Shown here in pieces: positions 62,801 to 64,000 of a stretch of 64,000 bases of DNA (position 1 is the stretch's first letter; each line of letters begins with the position of its first letter). The notes under the pieces were generated by a model. It made no database searches. It saw only the letters and a list, made by a program, of their open reading frames with translations, and was not told the DNA's origin. Position numbers and translations under genes: made by a program. This stretch comes from Tenacibaculum gallaicum (lineage in GTDB: Bacteria; Bacteroidota; Bacteroidia; Flavobacteriales; Flavobacteriaceae). The stretch lies in assembly GCF_003387615.1 (NCBI RefSeq), contig NZ_QUNS01000003.1, positions 121,384 through 185,383 of the forward strand, read 5' to 3'.

Positions 62801-64000
62801 TCCCCAACCTCCTGATCCGGTGGCTGTAATAGTAGCATCTGAACCATTGTAACAGCTTACTACTGGGTTAGTAACTCCTGTTACTGATAATGAATCTGCT
62901 GGCTCTGCAATGGTAAAGTTTGCACTTTGTGCTTCACAGAATGGACTGTTAGTTCCCATATCTATTCGTACATAGTACTCTCCTGCTACCAGTCCTGTGA
63001 TTGTTGCTGGTGTACCTGCTGTTCCTGTTCCTGTTACTGCCGTTGCTGTACCTGTGGTAGCATCGTAAACAATATAACTATAACCACTTGTGTATGGTGG
63101 GGTACTTGGTACAAAACTTAAGACTGCACTTCCATTATTATCTCCTTTACAATCTACATCATCTACATTGGTAATTAAAATATCAAAGGTAGGTTCTGGT
63201 TTTACCGTGTGATATACTTCTAAAATACATCCTGTTGCTGCATTGTATATCTCAATCGTATAGTTATCAACTGGCACGTCATTAAATACTGCTGCATCTG
63301 CATCTGATACTACATTTAATGTTTGTGTAAAAGGAGTAGCTCCTGTTCCTGTTATTGTATATTGAATGTTTGGTAATGCAGGTACTACTTTTACAGTGAT
63401 ATTCTCTCCTGTATTACAGTCTGTGTCTTTGATTACATTGATATCAGCTCCTGTCATTGGAGTAAACGAATCTATAACAGTGTTTTCTACTCCTGAACAT
63501 CCTTTATCGTCGTAAACAGTGACTTGTACTGGACCTCCTGAGGTATTCGTTGTACTAAAACTTGTACTCGAACCGTCTTGGGTTATTGGACCGCTTCCGT
63601 CTGCTGGCGTATAAACAAATACATAACGTGTATAATTTGTTGAACCTCCTATAGTTCCTACCGGAATAGTTACCGTAGCAACATCTACAGTATTACCTGC
63701 ACTACATCCAAATTGATCGGCAACAGGTGTACTCGGTACTATTGGAGCGTATTCATCTATTACAATATTTGTAACGGTGAAAGTACATCCATTCGTTCCC
63801 TCTCCTGTAACTGAGTATGTTCCTGGTGGTAAACCTGTTATTACATTTCCTGTAATCGTTCCTGCTACTGGCAAAATACTATAGGTTAATGGTAAAATCC
63901 CATTATCTACCGCTGTTAAAGTGATGCTTCCTGAATTATCTCCTGAACATAAACTAGCCTCAGCCGACGCCGTGAAACTAGGAATTTCAGCATCTTGAAT
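56831..64000 (-). CDS. Giant SprB-like adhesin with type IX secretion C-terminal domain, 5' end off the window
   Basis: The frame is open from 56831 to the right edge, so the gene starts outside; about 2,390 residues are visible. Most of it is a chain of roughly 90-residue beta domains with SprB-repeat marks such as TATGGTGTYTYTLSNGSG, LAAGNYTATVRDVTGC and CNGDANGVLSATITGGFG. The last 90 residues (ISIFVPNLFTPDGDGTNDYW to GHFTLYR) are the gliding-motility C-terminal domain (type B sorting). The protein should be secreted and surface-bound by the type IX system and used in gliding or adhesion. Two nearly identical 631-residue units and a diverged third are inside. Confidence 0.9.
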   Translation of the reverse strand: MQDAEIPSFTASAEASLCSGDNSGSITLTAVDNGILPLTYSILPVAGTITGNVITGLPPGTYSVTGEGTNGCTFTVTNIVIDEYAPIVPSTPVADQFGCSAGNTVDVATVTIPVGTIGGSTNYTRYVFVYTPADGSGPITQDGSSTSFSTTNTSGGPVQVTVYDDKGCSGVENTVIDSFTPMTGADINVIKDTDCNTGENITVKVVPALPNIQYTITGTGATPFTQTLNVVSDADAAVFNDVPVDNYTIEIYNAATGCILEVYHTVKPEPTFDILITNVDDVDCKGDNNGSAVLSFVPSTPPYTSGYSYIVYDATTGTATAVTGTGTAGTPATITGLVAGEYYVRIDMGTNSPFCEAQSANFTIAEPADSLSVTGVTNPVVSCYNGSDATITATGSGGWGDYVYQLEETATPGVAYAGNTFSSNNIFTNLPAGDYTVVVRDKNGATGLYCESTDQVVIANPTEVTFTVTENDNSCDTTVGGSISVTATGGTGTYTYTLSNGSGVVETQILNAANYTFTNLAADAYTVNVVDSNGCTEGTPTDVTITPDLVFTLTETKKLTCTAPMAATVALEVTSGSSSYAYEVAGPSIAVGRTNLAGTTLTLNPTVAGVYTVTVYDAGATPECSVVKTIEIQDAEIPSFTASAEASLCSGDNSGSITLTAVDNGILPLTYSILPVAGTITGNVITGLPPGTYSVTGEGTNGCTFTVTNIVIDEYAPIVPSTPVADQFGCSAGNTVDVATVTIPVGTIGGSTNYTRYVFVYTPADGSGPITQDGSSTSFSTTNTSGGPVQVTVYDDKGCSGVENTVIDSFTPMTGADINVIKDTDCNTGENITVKVVPALPNIQYTITGTGATPFTQTLNVVSDADAAVFNDVPVDNYTIEIYNAATGCILEVYHTVKPEPTFDILITNVDDVDCKGDNNGSAVLSFVPSTPPYTSGYSYIVYDATTGTATAVTGTGTAGTPATITGLVAGEYYVRIDMGTNSPFCEAQSANFTIAEPADSLSVTGVTNPVVSCYNGSDATITATGSGGWGDYVYQLEETATPGVAYAGNTFSSNNIFTNLPAGDYTVVVRDKNGATGLYCESTDQVVIANPTEVTFTVTENDNSCDTTVGGSISVTATGGTGTYTYTLSNGSGVVETQILNAANYTFTNLAADAYTVNVVDSNGCTEGTPTDVTITPDLVFTLTETKKLTCTAPMAATVALEVTSGSSSYAYEVAGPSIAVGRTNLGSTTLTLNPTVAGVYTVTVYDTGATPECSVVKTIEIQDAEIPNFTAVATVTDICFGTLTGEVTVSPVDNGILPLSYEINNVSGTFNDVLTGSDTVFTNLPADDYIVTATGVNGCTTDVPVTVRENPVIDISNAITVTQFACTTGNTVNTAKIVVDKGAITGGTGKYVRVVFENAVGNVLQDDSNFTYISTDLAGGTYTVKVYDENTDCFVSRVVTIDSFTPMTGAAIDVIKDTDCNTGENITVKVVPALPNIQYTITGTGATPYTRTLNVVSDADAAVFNDVPVDDYTIEIYNAATGCTLEAYHKVGSEPTFDVLVSDIQRACFGSTGSATIDFSAATPYTDVYTYEVFEVGNPIAITSGNGTGGTPETITTGLVAGEYYVVVSMTNTPFCSPRTENFIIEEPATALTLTGTPTYINCNVTDSGEILLEAQGGWAPYEYQLINDATPATPVQNFDSNRRITGLAAGNYTATVRDVTGCEETFTFTLQPTTPMDALVRVTPNLCEGEKTATIEVTNVTGGQTQDATVSYSYILIYPDGTTQVEQLSNTFNNLPAGTNYTVIVRDNKYSCQYTETVNIVDPSEVEASANITADITCNIPNATVEVSAIGGTGVYEYSSDGVNFGPNNTFTNVSSGAQTFYVRDDNNCEDTVVVTVNAYEPLVPTLVVDSGFVTCNGDANGVLSATITGGFGNYEYQLLDGSDNPIDGTWQTLNSFGGLDVGTYKIRVRSTNRFGEVCTEDTAAHTIEEPQPLVVAENHTDVSCFGGNDGTITVLASGGNLTGYEYNISTDPTNKFVTDNVFRNLTAGTYTITVKDKVGCIDTIDVVIDQPQEFTATLVGVTEQICINDATPTIELDVQGGTQPYYVSINNIEQPTQYTTNTIVLGSAENIQAGTSYYITVRDEAGCNVADPIRVTTAESVDLQLTVDFAYTCEVGNIIKAIVDEAYRANMSYTLYDGTGNSVATNNSGEFIDVPAGTGYYVTATHTITSCSESSTSSPINIEDIQALTLDIDDSVKNTLIANTDFGLPPYEYSVDGGDFGSDNEFLILQTKDYTITVRDARGCEITLTVRGEYISIFVPNLFTPDGDGTNDYWYPREVEDYHDIKVFIYDRYARNIADFKGSVEGWDGTYEGTPLPSGDYWYTIYFKELSGQEKKIMGHFTLYR
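59395..59670 (-). repeat. Conserved patch in the diverged third repeat unit
   Basis: This stretch is almost identical to 61306-61581 and 63199-63474 (offset 1,911 bp to the nearer), while the sequence on both sides is far more diverged. It encodes KVVPALPNIQYTITGTGATP and the following SDADAAVFNDVPVDDYTIEI. The patch suggests gene conversion or strong constraint. Confidence 0.7.
60208..62100 (-). repeat. 1,893-bp tandem repeat unit, copy A
   Basis: This unit matches 62101-63993 at an offset of exactly 1,893 bp (631 codons). From about 60355 on the two looked identical by eye; the first 150 bases carry scattered differences. It encodes several SprB-like domains. Confidence 0.85.
62101..63993 (-). 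repeat. 1,893-bp tandem repeat unit, copy B
   Basis: Second copy of the unit. The next few bases, to the window end, repeat the start of copy B exactly (GAAACTAGGAATTTCAGCAT at both), so at least one more copy begins outside the window. Confidence 0.85.

Noticed and set aside
56831..64000. Repeats taken for a CRISPR or other short direct-repeat array
   Set aside because: The repeats are long, coding and in frame, and have no spacer structure.
1..64000. tRNA or rRNA genes
   Set aside because: Reading the intergenic regions I found no T-loop (GGTTCRA) plus CCA-type acceptor pairs and no rRNA-like stretch.

Overview
The window reads as a chromosomal segment of an AT-rich marine Flavobacteriaceae, close to Tenacibaculum in style. 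Supporting signs are promoters of the Bacteroidetes type (TAnnTTTG), no Shine-Dalgarno usage, Bacteroidetes-only families (DUF6452, DUF6048, DUF1835, PorP/SprF, a gliding-motility C-terminal domain), lipoproteins in nearly every operon, and gene orders usual for this family. I saw no tRNA, rRNA, CRISPR array, prophage or intact insertion sequence.

Layout. 1-1916: the end of a WbqC-family gene, then two paralogous Crp/Fnr-like regulators. Each is followed by a short promoter-terminator unit that looks like a small RNA with C-rich loops. 1915-7482 (minus): a surface-polysaccharide operon (flippase, UDP-GlcNAc 2-epimerase, two glycosyltransferases, a methyltransferase). 7650-14842: ornithine aminotransferase, a lipocalin/OmpA lipoprotein pair, the RNA methyltransferase RlmD, a frameshifted four-helix-bundle gene, DUF6452/DUF6048, a 2-oxoglutarate oxygenase and an SUI1-type factor. 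14984-17659: a zero-gap three-gene operon (DUF1835, nucleoside phosphorylase, and a cytosolic protein with a substrate-binding fold) behind a 25-bp palindrome. 17678-22582: small lipoprotein and membrane-protein genes, Pcm, an oxidoreductase, a hydroxyacyl-CoA dehydrogenase, and a metallo-hydrolase divergent from an HxlR regulator. 22664-26365 (minus): an outer-membrane biogenesis style group (parvulin chaperones, MoxR ATPase). 26713-30937: DUF493, AAA kinase, RecQ, Fmt, HU. 31058-35649: a pentapeptide-repeat protein, gene debris, and a MarR-controlled pair of serine hydrolases.

35684-43295: RNA and SAM methyltransferases, a ZIP transporter, cupin, HerA-like ATPase, QueE and a CDF transporter. 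43621-49985 (minus): a full RND tripartite efflux operon with a palindrome in its leader. 50101-55809 (minus): AccA, an EamA transporter, LptF/G, Tgt and an RluB-like pseudouridine synthase. 55876-64000 (minus): a PorP/SprF-type protein and a giant SprB-like adhesin for the type IX secretion system, open at the window end, with 1,893-bp near-identical tandem units.

The most promising undescribed elements are the two putative C-rich sRNAs tied to the tandem Crp/Fnr genes and the DUF1835/phosphorylase/binding-protein operon. Next come the MarR promoter with two identical operators 30 bp apart and a set of apparently leaderless genes that includes both queuosine genes (queE, tgt). All functional statements are inferences from reading sequence; no database search was run.
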